Positions 45,928 to 56,323 of a DNA stretch of 64,000 nt are shown here, piece by piece. This DNA is from Lepus europaeus (taxonomy: Eukaryota; Chordata; Mammalia; Lagomorpha; Leporidae), in assembly GCF_033115175.1 (NCBI RefSeq), contig NC_084847.1, positions 43,323,905 to 43,387,904 of the forward strand, in the 5' to 3' direction. The first letter of the stretch is position 1. The number at the start of each line of letters is the position of its first letter. The notes beneath the pieces were generated by a model, which searched no databases, had not been told where the DNA came from, and saw only the letters and a program-made list of their open reading frames with translations. The position numbers were made by a program, and so were the translations under genes.

Positions 45928-46261
45928 GGCCGGCGCCGCGGCTCACTAGGCTAATCCTCCGCCTTGCGGCGCCGGCACACCGGGTTCTAGTCCCGGTCGG
46001 AGCACCGATCCTGTCCCGGTTGCCCCTCTTCCAGGCCAGCTCTCTGCTGTGGCTAGGGAGTGCAGTGGAGGATGGCTCAAGTCCTTGGGACCTGCACCCC
46101 ATGGGAGACCAGGAGAAGCACCTGGCTCCTGCCATCAGATCAGCGCGGTGCACCGGCCGCAGCGCGCCTACCGCGGCGGCCATTGGAGGGTGAACCAACG
46201 GCAAAAGGAAGACCTTTCTCTCTGTCTCTCTCTCACTGTCCACTCTGCCTGTCAAAAAAAT
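45928..46261 (+). mobile_element. Young CSINE in segment A only
   Basis: It has an almost canonical head, GGCCGGCGCCGCGGCTCACT, and retains many CpGs, a sign of youth. The duplication ATATAATAATCCA is at 45915-45927 and 46262-46274. The matching site in segment B (near 60645) is empty. Confidence 0.97.
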
Positions 46262-46979
46262 ATATAATAATCCAAATGATTTCAATATTTCATATTTCAA
46301 AATCTAATTTAGAAGTAAAAAGAACCTGTATTGAGTTATTTGGAACCTTATAGTTTTATAACTGAAACAAATATACTTAGGAAGTAATGCTTCCCTCTCA
46401 AAATTTCGGTGCCATCCTCGGATCTAGGTGCCTCTGATGATACACAGAGTCCCTATATGCCTAGATAATGCAATAATATGACTGGGATATGTAAATTTTA
46501 CATGATATGTCTCTCCATATAACCATATTCGTTAACACAATAGAACAATGTATTCCTCAGGAACTTTTTCATAAAATTAGGGAAACACTGGATATCACAG
46601 AGGCAGAATCAGAATTCAGTGGGGCAATGACAATATACAACCATCTTTTTGGGTTTAGCAGTCAATGCTATCACTGCTGTTTTGCAGAACCTTCAATGAA
46701 ACTGATATAAACTATCTTAGCAAATTAGGAAAAACAGGAAGCAAAGCCTGTGAGCAGGAACTTCCTTGCTGGATGACCAGATCCATTTTCTCAGTTCCTA
46801 TACACTAAGTAGAACTATAAATCCAGAAAATCAAACAAGAGACCTGGAAATTAACACAGACGCTGGGCATCTAAATTGCCCACCCAAAAGAAGATGACTC
46901 ACCTGCTGGTTCACCCATCCTGGCATCAGAATTCAGCCAGGCAGGCTCACACCTCCTGGAACTGTACATGATACCTCCG

Positions 46980-47610
46980 AGCACATGTATGTTTTACAAT
47001 ATACAATTTAAAATCTATTTAGAACATATGATATGGAACTTATACAATAAAAATTTATAATATAAAATAAAGTATTCGATTTATAACGTACAATACAATA
47101 CACAATTTTTTCTTCCTTACCCCTGGCTCCTGCAGGCCCAAGTGTCCCCTCCTTGTGTCCAGGGCCGGCATATGATAGGCACAAACATTTCAAAAAGACT
47201 CACCAGGCGAAGACGGCCAAACCTGAGGGTCCTGTTGAATCCACTGCCACTCCTCCGACAATAGCAGCCTGGCCTTTCCTGCAGCTGTTGCTCTTGGCTG
47301 CTCACCTCCTTGTTCTTATGGCCAGGGCTTAGCGCATGTTCCAATGAAGAACTCCACGATGCTGGACACCAAGAAGAGAAAAGGGAAACAGCAGCACTGA
47401 GTACCCTTTTTATTCAACGGCATACATCAATTCTGACTGTCCATTCAGAAAACAAGGACCAAGCCTGCACAGGCTTGCACAGGGGGTGTGGCTTCAGGCA
47501 TCTCCTGAGCTCCTGCTGTCTGTCCCAAGTAGGCAGCAAGGCCAGGCTCCAGTGCAGTGGGCCACAGGTCGATTGTTTGTTTCACTTCTGTCATGGAATT
47601 TATTCCACCA
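46980..47610 (-). repeat. LTR-like/promoter-like repeat, copy A
   Basis: It is homologous to copies B and C. On the minus strand it has an A/T-rich TATA-position block (near 47410) and a splice-donor consensus G|GTGAGTC (GT at 47203-47204). A degenerate AATAAA region follows (near 47105). The AT-rich ATACAAT stretch is at 46985-47100. Confidence 0.45.
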
Positions 47611-47747
47611 TTTGATTTAACATTTGACAAGCATTTTTCTCTTTAGGTACTCTCCTTAGAGTGTTCAAAGAAAGTGAAATTGCTTTTATACAACTCATGC
47701 ATTGGGAGTGGTGGTTGTTTTTCAACTACTGGCTTACAGAAAGAAAA

Positions 47748-47808
47748 CAAGTATGGGATGCTGGCACTGCAGGTGGTGGCTTAACCCACTGCACCGCAAC
47801 ACTAGCCC
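47748..47808 (-). mobile_element. CSINE 5' fragment, reverse orientation
   Basis: The sequence GTATGGGATGCTGGCACTGC, then GTGGTGGCTTAACCCACTGC and CAACACTAGCCCC, is the reverse of a SINE head. No body or tail is present. Confidence 0.8.
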
Positions 47809-49004
47809 CTACCCAAAGAATTTTAGAAGCCCAATGATTCAAAAAATAGATTGTCCCATACATGGAAGGAATGAAAATGTATAGTTTCAGTAAGTCAGAA
47901 TTATTTTTTATTGCAGAAAACAAGAAAATACAAAGATATTTCAACTACGTGATGAGGTGTCAGATATCACACAAATGGTTCATTTAGCGTCATCATTACC
48001 ACAGCTGTATCTTTTCCTCTAGCAACTGGTTTAGACACTTGCTTTAAATTTGTGGCCAGCCTTGGAAAGCTGGAAATCTTGATTCCCAACAGATGAGAGA
48101 TGAAATTTATAACAGAGGCATACCATCTAGAACCACAGCCTACACCTAATTCTAGTGTTTACCTCTTGGCGAAAATTGAAAATCATAAACTATATATAAG
48201 TAAGAAAACATCATCTCCACCTCCAGATTCCACGTTAAGCACCATGTGCACTGACCAACAATGCTTTACTCCCTCCTCTTTAATAAAAAAAGAATAATAA
48301 AAATAAGTCTATGATGGCTGTACTGTGTTTATAAGATACCTCTGCTTAAAGATATACCATTAAATACAAAATTTCAAGGTTGTATAATAACTCTAAGAGG
48401 TTTCTAATTCAGAGAAAGTGCCAGGAGGCAAGGTTAGGCCTGTTCTTGTCTCTAGAAAAGTGGGCAATCCCTCAGGGCCGCAACTGTTCTCCCCTCCGAG
48501 GGGACTCAAAAACATGTGAGTGAGCAATATTAAAAAGTCACAAGTTGAGGGACTGTCTACTAACGGAACCCAACGAGCCATCTAAATGAAGAGAGAACTG
48601 TCATGCAGACATTGTGTGGATACCACACCACCTGTGGGTCAGGCTTCCCAGGTGCGCACAGCACTAGCCCTGGAAGCGTCAGTCACAGAGTGCAACAGTG
48701 CCCATGGGAGCTCTGCAGTGTGACCACTTTGCCAGTAATAACATCTCTACCCCCACATCTCTGGAGTAACTCAGGAGTATAACAGGTGCATCATGTAAAA
48801 ACTAGAAGTGATTTTTACACAGTTTCAATAATATCTACCAGCTCACTTCACACAAGTCAGTATGTGTCATTTCTGATGAACAATTTATCAGGAAACTTCA
48901 ACAAAAATTTCAGTCCAGGTTTTAGGTCAGTTTATACTGTGGGTCTGCAAGATTCTTTTTCTTTCTAACTCAAATTTCTTTAAATGGTTAAAGGTTTTTT
49001 AAAA

Positions 49005-49095
49005 AACAAAACATCATTCATTTTAAAGGCAGAGATACAGAAAGAGAGGGAGAGACAGAGAAAGAGAGAGGTCTTCCATAAACTAGTTCATTGGA
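49005..49095 (-). mobile_element. CSINE 3' fragment, reverse orientation
   Basis: It shows AAAGGCAGAGATACAGAAAG, the purine tract, then GTCTTCCAT..CTAGTTCATT. The rest of the element is missing. Confidence 0.75.
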
Positions 49096-49395
49096 CATGA
49101 GTCACAGAAAAGATAACTGTCCGTAGGAATACTATGAACAACTCTGTGACCAAAAATTATATAAGATAAATGAACTGCATGAGTGCCTTAAAACTTAGAA
49201 TATGCCAAAATCCACACAAAGAGAAAGGAAGAACGTGAATGCTTCCAGAATTACTAAGGAAGTTATATTTTATAATAACTATAGTAACATAATTATAAAG
49301 TATCAGAAAATGCATTAAACAGATAGGAGTTACTTAATCCACATATCCTGTTTCTGCCCTGCTGAAAAGAAACAATGGGCAGAAAAGTACTTACA

Positions 49396-50098
49396 GGGAC
49401 CTGCCGTGTGGCACGGCAGGTTACGGCAGGTTACAACACTGCCTGGAACAATGTCATTCCATATAGACGCCAACTGGATTCCTGCCTGTTATAGTTTTTT
49501 TTTAAAGCTTTATTTATTCATTTCAAAAGTAGAATTACAGAGAGTCAGAGGGAGAGAGAAAGAGAGAGAGAACGTCTTCCATCCACGTGTTACTCCCCAG
49601 ATGGACGCAACAGCTGGGGCTGAGCGGATTTGAAGCCAGGAGCCAGGAGCTTCCTCCAGGACTCCCACACAGGTGCAAGGACCCAAGGACTTGGCCCCTC
49701 TTCTACTGCTTTGCCAGGCCCCAGCAGAGAGCTGGATCAGAAGTGGAGCTGCTGGGATTCAAACCAACCCCCACATGGGATACTGGTACTGTAGGCAGCG
49801 GCTTCATCCACTTTGCCTCAGATCCGCCCGCCCCACCTCCCAACCCCCATCAACCCAGGCTTTTCCCACTTGAGATCCAGCTGTCTGCCCAAATGCCTAG
49901 AAAAGCAGAGGAAGCACCCCAAGGACTTGGGCCCCCTGAACTCGCACTGCAGTACTGGATAAGTACCTGGCTTCTGCTCCCAGCTGGCCCAGCTCCAGCC
50001 ATTGGAGCCACCTGGGATGTGAACCCATACCCTGAAGATCTCTCCCGCACCGCCTCATCTAGAACTCTGCCTTGCAAACCAGTCATTACATAGAAAAA
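49396..50098 (+). mobile_element. CSINE split by a reversed CSINE
   Basis: The 5' part is at 49396-49494 and contains a tandem ACGGCAGGTT (49412-49432). The remainder is at 49855-50098, from GAGATCCAGCTGTCTGCCC to a poly-A. The reversed element at 49495-49840 lies between them. Confidence 0.85.
49495..49840 (-). mobile_element. CSINE inserted into a plus-strand CSINE
   Basis: It runs from poly-T and AAAGCTTTATTTATTCATTT on the left to the GGCAGCGGCTTCATCCACTT head on the right. It is full length. Confidence 0.9.
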
Positions 50099-50342
50099 AA
50101 AAATATCTAGTACTTACTATGAGATGTCAGAATCTTGGGGCAGGCTGGAACAGAGCGCAGAGGGATTCTTGGCATTTCTCTAAGCTTCTGCTTTCTCCTC
50201 CGTGTGTGCAGTCTGTGAAAATTCACCGGATTATGTGCCAATTAATTCGAGTTCCCCGTGCCCCCATGTTCTGCACACACACCTTACACTGCCGCACAAC
50301 CCTGAGCAGAGAGGCCGTGAGTCAAGACCTCTTTGACAGATG

Positions 50343-50640
50343 CGGCTAGCCAAGGCTACTTCTGGCCAGGCACAGAAAACCCCCAAAACAGAACCGTCAC
50401 TGTAGGGAAAGTTCTTCCTCTCCCAACACCGCTCCCACGCACACCCCCTGGAACTCCTGTCACTCTCCCCCTCCTTTCCTCTCCCCCACACGCATTCTTC
50501 CCCTCCCTCCCTTGCCTCCCCACCTCCCCACATTCTCCCCACTTCCTCTCTCCTCCTGCTCCCCTGTGACCCCCTCCTCTCCTCCACCTTCTATCCCAGC
50601 TACACCCCACACACACACCCTCCCTGAGCTCTGCACCCTG
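50343..50640 (+). repeat. Repeat unit shared with 61726-61980
   Basis: It begins CTAGCCAAGGCTACTTCTGG against CGTGGCCAAGGCTACATCTGG in the partner. It continues CAGGCACAGAAAACCCCCAA and GGGAAAGTTCTTCCTCTCCC, then a long C/T-rich stretch with CCCCCACACGCATTCTT in both. Identity is about 80-85 per cent at first and falls in the pyrimidine tract. Confidence 0.8.
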
Positions 50641-51117
50641 GGCCATGCCTACCCTAAGTTTCTCCTTCCTTTGTAATGCCAATAAGGAAAACAAAGTAGC
50701 CTGATGCAACATACATTTAGGTGTACTCTGCATAGGTTTGCTAGTAATGTAATAATCCTGCTTTCCATTTGTACACATCTAATAATCTTAATGGGAAAGA
50801 TCACAAAGCTCTTGAATATAGGGAGCCCTTTTTTTGTTTAGTTTAATTTCGATGTAGAAAAACCTACAAACTTCTCTAAAATAAAATTTCATAACGTAAT
50901 TTAGAATTTTTAGCCAAGGATCCTCAAAACTTAAATGTAAGTCTCATCTTAGGATGGTACTTGATACATCTAAGAGAGTCTCATCAGAGAGAAATGTCTC
51001 AATGCAGTTTGAATGTTTTTGGATGTTCAGGGAAGCTGGTATTACACTTAACAAATCTGATCGATGCCACAGGAGAGAACTGTTCATTATGTAACACAGG
51101 ATGTCATTACTTGAATG
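50641..51117. other. Unassigned DNA
   Basis: Nothing was recognised. An AATGCCAATAAGGAAAAC stretch near 50678 could be a decayed polyadenylation region but has no context. Confidence 0.35.
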
Positions 51118-51340
51118 TTCTCAGGGAGGCAGCATGTTAGAAGGCCTAGGTTCTAGTCCTGGCTCCATCATTTACCAACTGTGTGACCTTACCTCACCTC
51201 TGAGCCTTGTTCTCTTCACTAGTAATAGGAAAGTAACACCTACCCTGCCTACCTCACAGGGATGTTATGAGGGTATAACTGGTGTACATAAAAGTTCTTT
51301 CAAAGCTGTAAAATGCTATATACCTACAAAGGGTTATTAT
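51118..51340 (+). mobile_element. MIR (ancient mammalian tRNA-derived SINE)
   Basis: The sequence GGTTCTAGTCCTGGCTCCAT, then CTGTGTGACCTT, AGCCTTGTTCTC, then CCTACCTCACAGGGATGTTATGAGGG follows the MIR core order. It is one of the oldest datable repeats in the window. Confidence 0.85.
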
Positions 51341-51399
51341 TATTGTTCCAGGGTTATTAATAAAACTTTGAGCAAAAATAAATAAATAAAAGGGGATCA

Positions 51400-51455
51400 G
51401 CAGTGCCTTCCTCACAGAGCTTTGAAGAGGATTAGACAGTACTATGTGGTGTAAT
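51400..51455 (+). mobile_element. MIR fragment
   Basis: GTGCCTTCCTCACAGAGCTTTG, then GAGGATTAGACAG, matches the later part of MIR. It follows the more complete copy closely and may be a second insertion. Confidence 0.5.
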
Positions 51456-51547
51456 TAAATAAAACTCTTGCTTTCCCTCTTTGTGTTCTTCTTTAGAAAT
51501 GAGACAATGGTACATTAAGGAGCCAGACTATTGAAAACGCTCAAAGG

Positions 51548-52762
51548 AAAGCTTTTGAAGTGAAATCGATACTATGAGAAACAATGACTTGATGAGCCCT
51601 TGTCCTGACTGTCAAGGAACAACTTATTATTTTATTACTCTTTATATTTTTTGTTCTACTTAATACCATTGGTTGAACTCTTTAATTAACATACAATTAT
51701 TCTTAGGCATTTAAAATTAACTCAAAAGTGATCTCTATTAAATATGAGAGTGGGAATAAGAGAAGGAGGACATGTACAGTTTGGCACATGCTCACTCTGA
51801 CTTACCCCTAATGGTAGAGCTAGAAACGTGCCAGGGGATTCCAATTCAATCCCATAAAGGTGGCATGTACCAATGCCATCACACAAGTCAAAGTGATCAG
51901 TTTTAGTTCATTATTGATCATAATGATAGGAGTAAGTGTCAAAGGGATCACATAAACCAGACTAGTGTCTGCTAATAATAACTGATAGAATTAAAAAAAA
52001 AAAAAGGAGAACGATACAACATGGGAAGCGGGATACACAGCAGACTCATAGAATGACAAATACCCTAAACAGCACTCTAACCTCAGAATTAGCCCTTAAG
52101 GAATTTGGATCCGGCTAAAAAGCCCAAGAGAGATTCACAGGCATGGAAAGTCAAGACACTGTGGCCTTTGGCCAAAAAATTAAAAAAATAAAATGACTTA
52201 AATGAAAGATCTCTGTGAAGGAGATCCCAGTGGAATGAATGGGCCAACAAAGAAGGACATGCCTTTCTCTGAAGGGAGGAGAGAGCATCCACTTCGACTA
52301 TGGTCTTGTCTAAATAAGATCGGAACTAGTGAACTCAAGAGGCTTCCATAGCCTTGGCAGCTCATGACAAGAGCCTCGTGTGATTACTGACATCATAAAT
52401 AAGAGTGTCAATTGTTAAATCAACAACGGGAGTCACTGTGCACCTGCTCCCCATGTAGGATCTCTGTCCTTAATGTGTTATACTATGTGAATTAACTGTA
52501 AAACTACTACTCAAACAGTACTCTACACTTTGTGTGTCGGTGTGGGTGCAGTCTGTTGAAATCTTTACTTAGTATACACTAACTTGATCTTCTGTATATA
52601 AATATAATTGAAAATGAATCTTGAGGAAGAATGGGATGGGAGAGGGAGTGGGAGATGGGACAGTTGCAGGCGGGAGGGAGGTTATGGTGGGAAAAGGCGC
52701 TATAATCCAAAAGTTGTACTTTGGAAGTTTATATTCATTAAATAAAAGTTGGGGAAAAAAAG
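51548..52762 (+). mobile_element. Rabbit-type L1 3' UTR, 5'-truncated
   Basis: It starts AGCTTTTGAAGTGAAATCG, just beyond the ORF2 stop. It follows the same path as 19345-20530, including CAGGGGATTCCAATTC and CTTCCATAGCCTTGGC. It ends with the G-rich segment (52625-52690) and CATTAAATAAAAGTTGGGG plus an A-rich tail. Confidence 0.92.
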
Positions 52763-53454
52763 AAAAGTGCTTCATGAATGCCACTCTGTTACAGTCTCCT
52801 TCCTTGTCCCTCTTACCTTTGTTTTTGTGACCAGACCCTTCATTAACCATCACTTCCTGTCCCAAGGCCCACCCATGAGTGTATTGTTAGTTCTGCATAT
52901 GTTTAATACCAGCTGTGTACCAGGGACTACAGGAATGAAAGCAGAGAGACAAAGTTTTGTCCTGGACAAGCTCACAGTCTTATACGAGATATGGGTATTT
53001 AGCAAAAAAATGGTGATAAAATGGGTTAAGTATGTTATGTATATAGGTAGTGTGTTACAGAAGCTCTGAATACTTAGCTCTGCCTGGGGAAATGAGGGAA
53101 AAGTATCGTAGAGAAGGAAGACCCTTGAGTTGGATATCTTGAAACACGGCTAGGGAGTTTCTCAAGCTGAAAACATTGAGGAACATCAAGTAGTGACTAC
53201 CTATATGCAGAACCATGACAACTCTGGCATGACAGAAGAAGGGGCTGTTTGGGAGGAGGGTGGCTTGGAATATGAAGTTGGAACAACTGACGTAGATTGA
53301 CACCACTGAGAGAGATTTGGTGACTACTAGGAGACAGATGGTTGGCAAAAGGGGACTGCCAAGCTTTCCAACTTGGAAGGCATGTCAGATGGAGCCACCA
53401 CTGCAGAGATCCAGTGCAATGTGTGGAGCAGGTTTAAAGGGAAGAGGAAGTAGA

Positions 53455-53640
53455 ATAAACAAGTGGATGCAGAATCTCTCTCTCCCTCTCTGCTCTCTCC
53501 TCTCCTCCCTCCCCCCTCATCCCACTCCCTTCCTCCCACTCCCCTCCCCCCTCCCCTCTCCCCTCTCTCCTCTGTCTTCTCTCCCTCCTATCCATTCCCA
53601 ACCAGCTCCCTCCCTTTCAAAAAATTTTAAAAATACATTT
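53455..53640 (+). mobile_element. CSINE 3' fragment with expanded pyrimidine tract
   Basis: AACAAGTGGATGCAGAATC, a long CT/CCCTCC tract and CCCTTTCAAAAAATTTTAAA resemble the SINE 3' third. No head or body is present. Confidence 0.6.
53475..53592 (+). repeat. Pyrimidine tract (CCTCT/CCCTCC)n
   Basis: About 115 bases, nearly all C or T on this strand, in irregular units. The same tendency to expand is seen in SINEs at 12101 and 44433. Confidence 0.9.
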
Positions 53641-53800
53641 TTACAGAAAGATTTCTTTGGATGCTGAGTGGAAAACATATTCTAGAAGAAAAGGTTACTG
53701 ATAGAAGAAATCAGCTCAGAGGTCACTGAATTCAGTCAAGAGAATTATGGTGGCTAGGGCTAGGGTTGGGGTTAGAACCAGACATTTGGGGCATCCAGAG

Positions 53801-54273
53801 TACAGAATTTATGTAGGCACCCGCTCTATGAGCCATGCAAAAACAGAGTTCAGTTTTGCCTTGGCTTCCCTTAGAGTGGTGGCAAAGAGAGGCAGGTTGA
53901 AGACACACTTTGGTGGTGAAATCAAATTTATTGTGGGGATTTCTTGGGTTCCTAAGTAATAGATTAGAAAGACTATTAATGCTATATATTATGGAGGGTC
54001 TTAAATACCACAGGTCTGATGTTTCACTTCCTCCCATAGCCTATCTAAATCAATACTCAAATGATATAAAATAAATCATAAGAAATACTCTCTGGTACTA
54101 CTCCCAGACCATTTTCAATGTTTTACAAAATGTTCACATAGCAAACATGAAAAGCTTCAACACATTCCTCTTTTGTAATTTAGACTGCAATACATACAAT
54201 ACTAACAACATAAAAATTTCTTCTGTACTCGTCTTAAAAGTGGAGTCACTGAATTATATTACTAATTTATGCT
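53801..54273. other. Unassigned DNA
   Basis: 53801-54010 may be a continuation of the ancient repeat (CTTTGGTGGTGAAATC, TATGGAGGGTCTTAAATACC). Nothing else was recognised. Confidence 0.35.
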
Positions 54274-54288
54274 ACTCATAAATATTTT

Positions 54289-54604
54289 TTGACAGGCAGA
54301 GTGGATAGTGAGAGAGAGACAGAGAGAAAGGTCTTCCTTTTTGCCGCTGGTTCACCCTCCAATGGCCGCTGCAGCCGGCGCATCATGCTGATCCGAAGCC
54401 AGGAGCCAGGTGCTTCTCCTGGTCTCCCATGCGGGTGCAGGGCCCAAGCACTTGGGCCATCCTCCACTGCCTTCCCGGGCCATAGCAGAGAGCTGGCCTG
54501 GAAGAGGGGCAACCGGAATGAATCCGGTGCCCCAACCGGGACTAGAACCAGGTGTGCCAGCGCCGCAAGGCGGAGGATTAGCCTGTTAAGCCACGGTGCC
54601 GGCC
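54289..54604 (-). mobile_element. Young CSINE, reverse orientation
   Basis: The perfect 15-base duplication ACTCATAAATATTTT is at 54274-54288 and 54605-54619. It ends CACGGTGCCGGCC. It lies at the 3' edge of the PSMC6 pseudogene. Confidence 0.97.
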
Positions 54605-55313
54605 ACTCATAAATATTTTACTCTTACTTTGAATGAGATCATTGCCAATACACACATTATTTTCCTTAGCTTTATTTTTACATTAAGCCAAAGTCTGCCA
54701 TGCAGCAATCAAAAAACTTACAGTAAATTACACAGGTTTGTAGTACAATTTAGACTCTAGCTTCTTAGAATAAGTCATTTTTCTGCTGGCTTTCATGAAG
54801 TCTTCCTGTACTAAAAACTCATGACAGCACAAATTGCAAACATACCAGCTTCAGTACAAATATTTCAGGTCTGCTCCAATAAAGCCACCTAAAAGGTTCA
54901 CGATTGCTTCATAATCTATTTCATCATATTTTGGAATGGGAGCTCTGGATTTTCAATATATCTAACCTTGCTTGTTCATGTGGTAAATCAATATATTTTT
55001 CTGTCCAATCTTCCCAGACATAGCAAAACAGGATCAGTCTGTTTGTAGCCATGATCATTTTAACTCTATGCAGAGTATCAAATCCATCCATTTGGTTCAT
55101 GAACTCCATTAAAATTCTCTGAATCTGTCAGCTGATGTACTCTCAGAAAACCGATGTCTATTTCATCCATAAAAATGATGCATGGATGATGGTTGGTCTC
55201 TGGCATAATAAAACATTTCTCTGATCAAACAAGCACTTTCACCAATCTATTTGTCTACAATAGAACTAGATACAACCTTTAAAAGTTACAATCCAGCTGA
55301 TTAGTAACAGCTC

Positions 55314-55663
55314 ATTTTTTTAATTTTATTTTTTTTGACAGGCAGAGTGGACAGTGAGAGAGAGACAGAGAGAAAGGTCTTCCTTTTTGCTGTTGGTACA
55401 CCCTCCAATGGCCGCCACAGCAGGTGCGCTGCGGCCAGCGCACCGCGCTGATCCAATGCCAGGAGCCAGGTGCTTCTCCTGGTCTTCCATGGGGTGCAGG
55501 TCCCAAGCACCTGGGCCATCCTCCACTGCACTCCCTGGCCACAGCAGAGAGCTGGCCTGGAAGAGGGGCAACCAGGACAGGATTGGTGCCCTGACCGGGA
55601 CTAGAACCCGGTGTGCCAGCACCACAAGGCGGAGGATTAGCCTAGTGAGCCGTGGCGCCAGCC
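55314..55663 (-). mobile_element. Young CSINE in the PSMC6 pseudogene
   Basis: The perfect 12-base duplication TAGTAACAGCTC is at 55302-55313 and 55664-55675. It falls just after the Walker A segment. SINE frames here produce spurious open frames up to 141 codons. Confidence 0.97.
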
Positions 55664-55939
55664 TAGTAACAGCTCTTGCCAAAAGCATTCTTCCTGTGCC
55701 TGGAGTTCCATATAACAAACAGCCTTTTGGAGGTATTATTCCTACATGTTGGAATAATTCTATGTTTTTTAAGAAGTAATTCTATTACCTCTCTTAATTC
55801 TTGGATCTGTTCTGACAGCCCTCTAATCTCAGAGTAAGAAACATTCCCTAGGTTCCCATGACACATGTTGTAAACCAGTGAATCCGCCACTCTTGGCAAA
55901 TCTCTCATGATACTTAGTGTAGTCATATCCAAAGCAACT

Positions 55940-56251
55940 TTTTTTCACAGGTAGATCTAGACAGTGAGAGAGAGAGAAAGACAGAGAGAAAGGTCTTCCT
56001 TCCGTTGGTTTACCCCCTAAATGGCTGCTAAGACCAGCACTGTGCTGATCTGAAGCCCGGAGCCAGGTACTTCCTCCTGGTCCCCCTTGTGGGTGCAGGT
56101 GCCCAAACACTTGGGCCATCCTCCACTGCCTTCCTGAGCCACAGCAGAGAGCTGGACTGGAAGAGGAGTGACCGGCACTAGAACCCGGTGCCCATATGGG
56201 GTGCCGGTGCCAATGGCATAGGATTAGCCAAGTGAGCCACGGCGCCTGACC
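55940..56251 (-). mobile_element. CSINE in the PSMC6 pseudogene
   Basis: The duplication CCAAAGCAACT is at 55929-55939 and 56252-56262. It is more diverged than the SINE at 55314. It splits the codons between the VAL and DMTTL regions. Confidence 0.96.
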
Positions 56252-56323
56252 CCAAAGCAACTCTTATTCCTGGATTCAGCTTACTTTTGTCAAGTTGTCT
56301 ATGACAGCCGACAATGTATCTTG

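Larger units (their letters stand above)
45645..47610. repeat. Segment A of a duplicated pair (partner 60388-61725)
   Basis: After removing the SINE at 45928-46261, it aligns in order with segment B in the same orientation. The alignment runs from GTCAACACTAG(C/T) near 45682, through CCTCAGGAACTTTTTCA (46555) and TATCTTAGCAAATTAGG (46713). It then passes CAGCATCAGAATTCAGCC-type sequence (46920) into the LTR-like part. Identity by eye is about 80-93 per cent depending on the block. It may be an old segmental duplication or two copies of one long element. Confidence 0.8.
47611..49395. other. Unassigned DNA with two SINE scraps
   Basis: No gene was recognised. It contains the reversed SINE fragments at 47748-47808 and 49005-49095. 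Part or all of 47320-50342 has no counterpart next to segment B. Confidence 0.4.
52876..53800 (+). repeat. Ancient mammalian dispersed repeat, family uncertain
   Basis: CTGTGTACCAGGGACTACAGG, the ACAAAGTTTTGTCCTGGACAAG block, GTGTGTTACAGAAGC and, near 53740, ATTATGGTGGCTAGGGCTAGG follow the order of a well-known old mammalian repeat that carries the phrases 'tgtgccaggcactg' and 'gatggtggcttgga'. I cannot name the family with confidence. A SINE scrap (53455-53640) is inserted. Confidence 0.45.
54620..56323 (-). pseudogene. PSMC6: Processed pseudogene of 26S proteasome ATPase subunit PSMC6 (Rpt4)
   Basis: The parent protein is an AAA ATPase of the proteasome base that unfolds substrates. On the minus strand, intronless sequence follows the protein order. 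First come [13 protein letters not shown] (56312-56274) and [20 protein letters not shown] (about 55850-55790), then [14 protein letters not shown], the Walker A region with Lys changed to Arg (about 55705-55670). An Asp-Glu Walker B-like region lies near 55160, and [19 protein letters not shown] is at 55094-55038. [10 protein letters not shown] comes later (about 54985). The stop position is 54728-54730. A 3' UTR follows, with AATAAA (54671-54676). The N-terminal third is missing beyond 56323. Frameshifts, in-frame stops and deletions in the AAA domain make it non-coding. Two SINEs split it. Lack of introns and retained 3' UTR indicate L1-mediated retrocopying. The poly-A end is not clearly seen. 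Confidence 0.93.

Noticed and set aside
45788..46300. 170-codon minus-strand open frame
   Set aside because: Most of it is the reverse strand of a young CSINE. The same translated phrases recur at every young SINE in the window (33599-34003, 54289-54612, 55354-55779).
50356..50778. 140-codon and overlapping 118-codon minus frames rich in G, R and E
   Set aside because: They arise from translating a C/T-rich tract. Composition is low-complexity and both phases are open.
53752..53776. Telomere-like GGCTAGGGCTAGGGTTGGGGTTAG
   Set aside because: It has only three imperfect units. The position corresponds to a 'gatggtggctt..agggtgg' part of the ancient dispersed repeat, so an interstitial telomere is unnecessary.
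54620..56323. Functional proteasome ATPase gene
   Set aside because: It is 5' truncated with frameshifts, stops, a Walker A Lys-to-Arg change, deletions and two SINE insertions.
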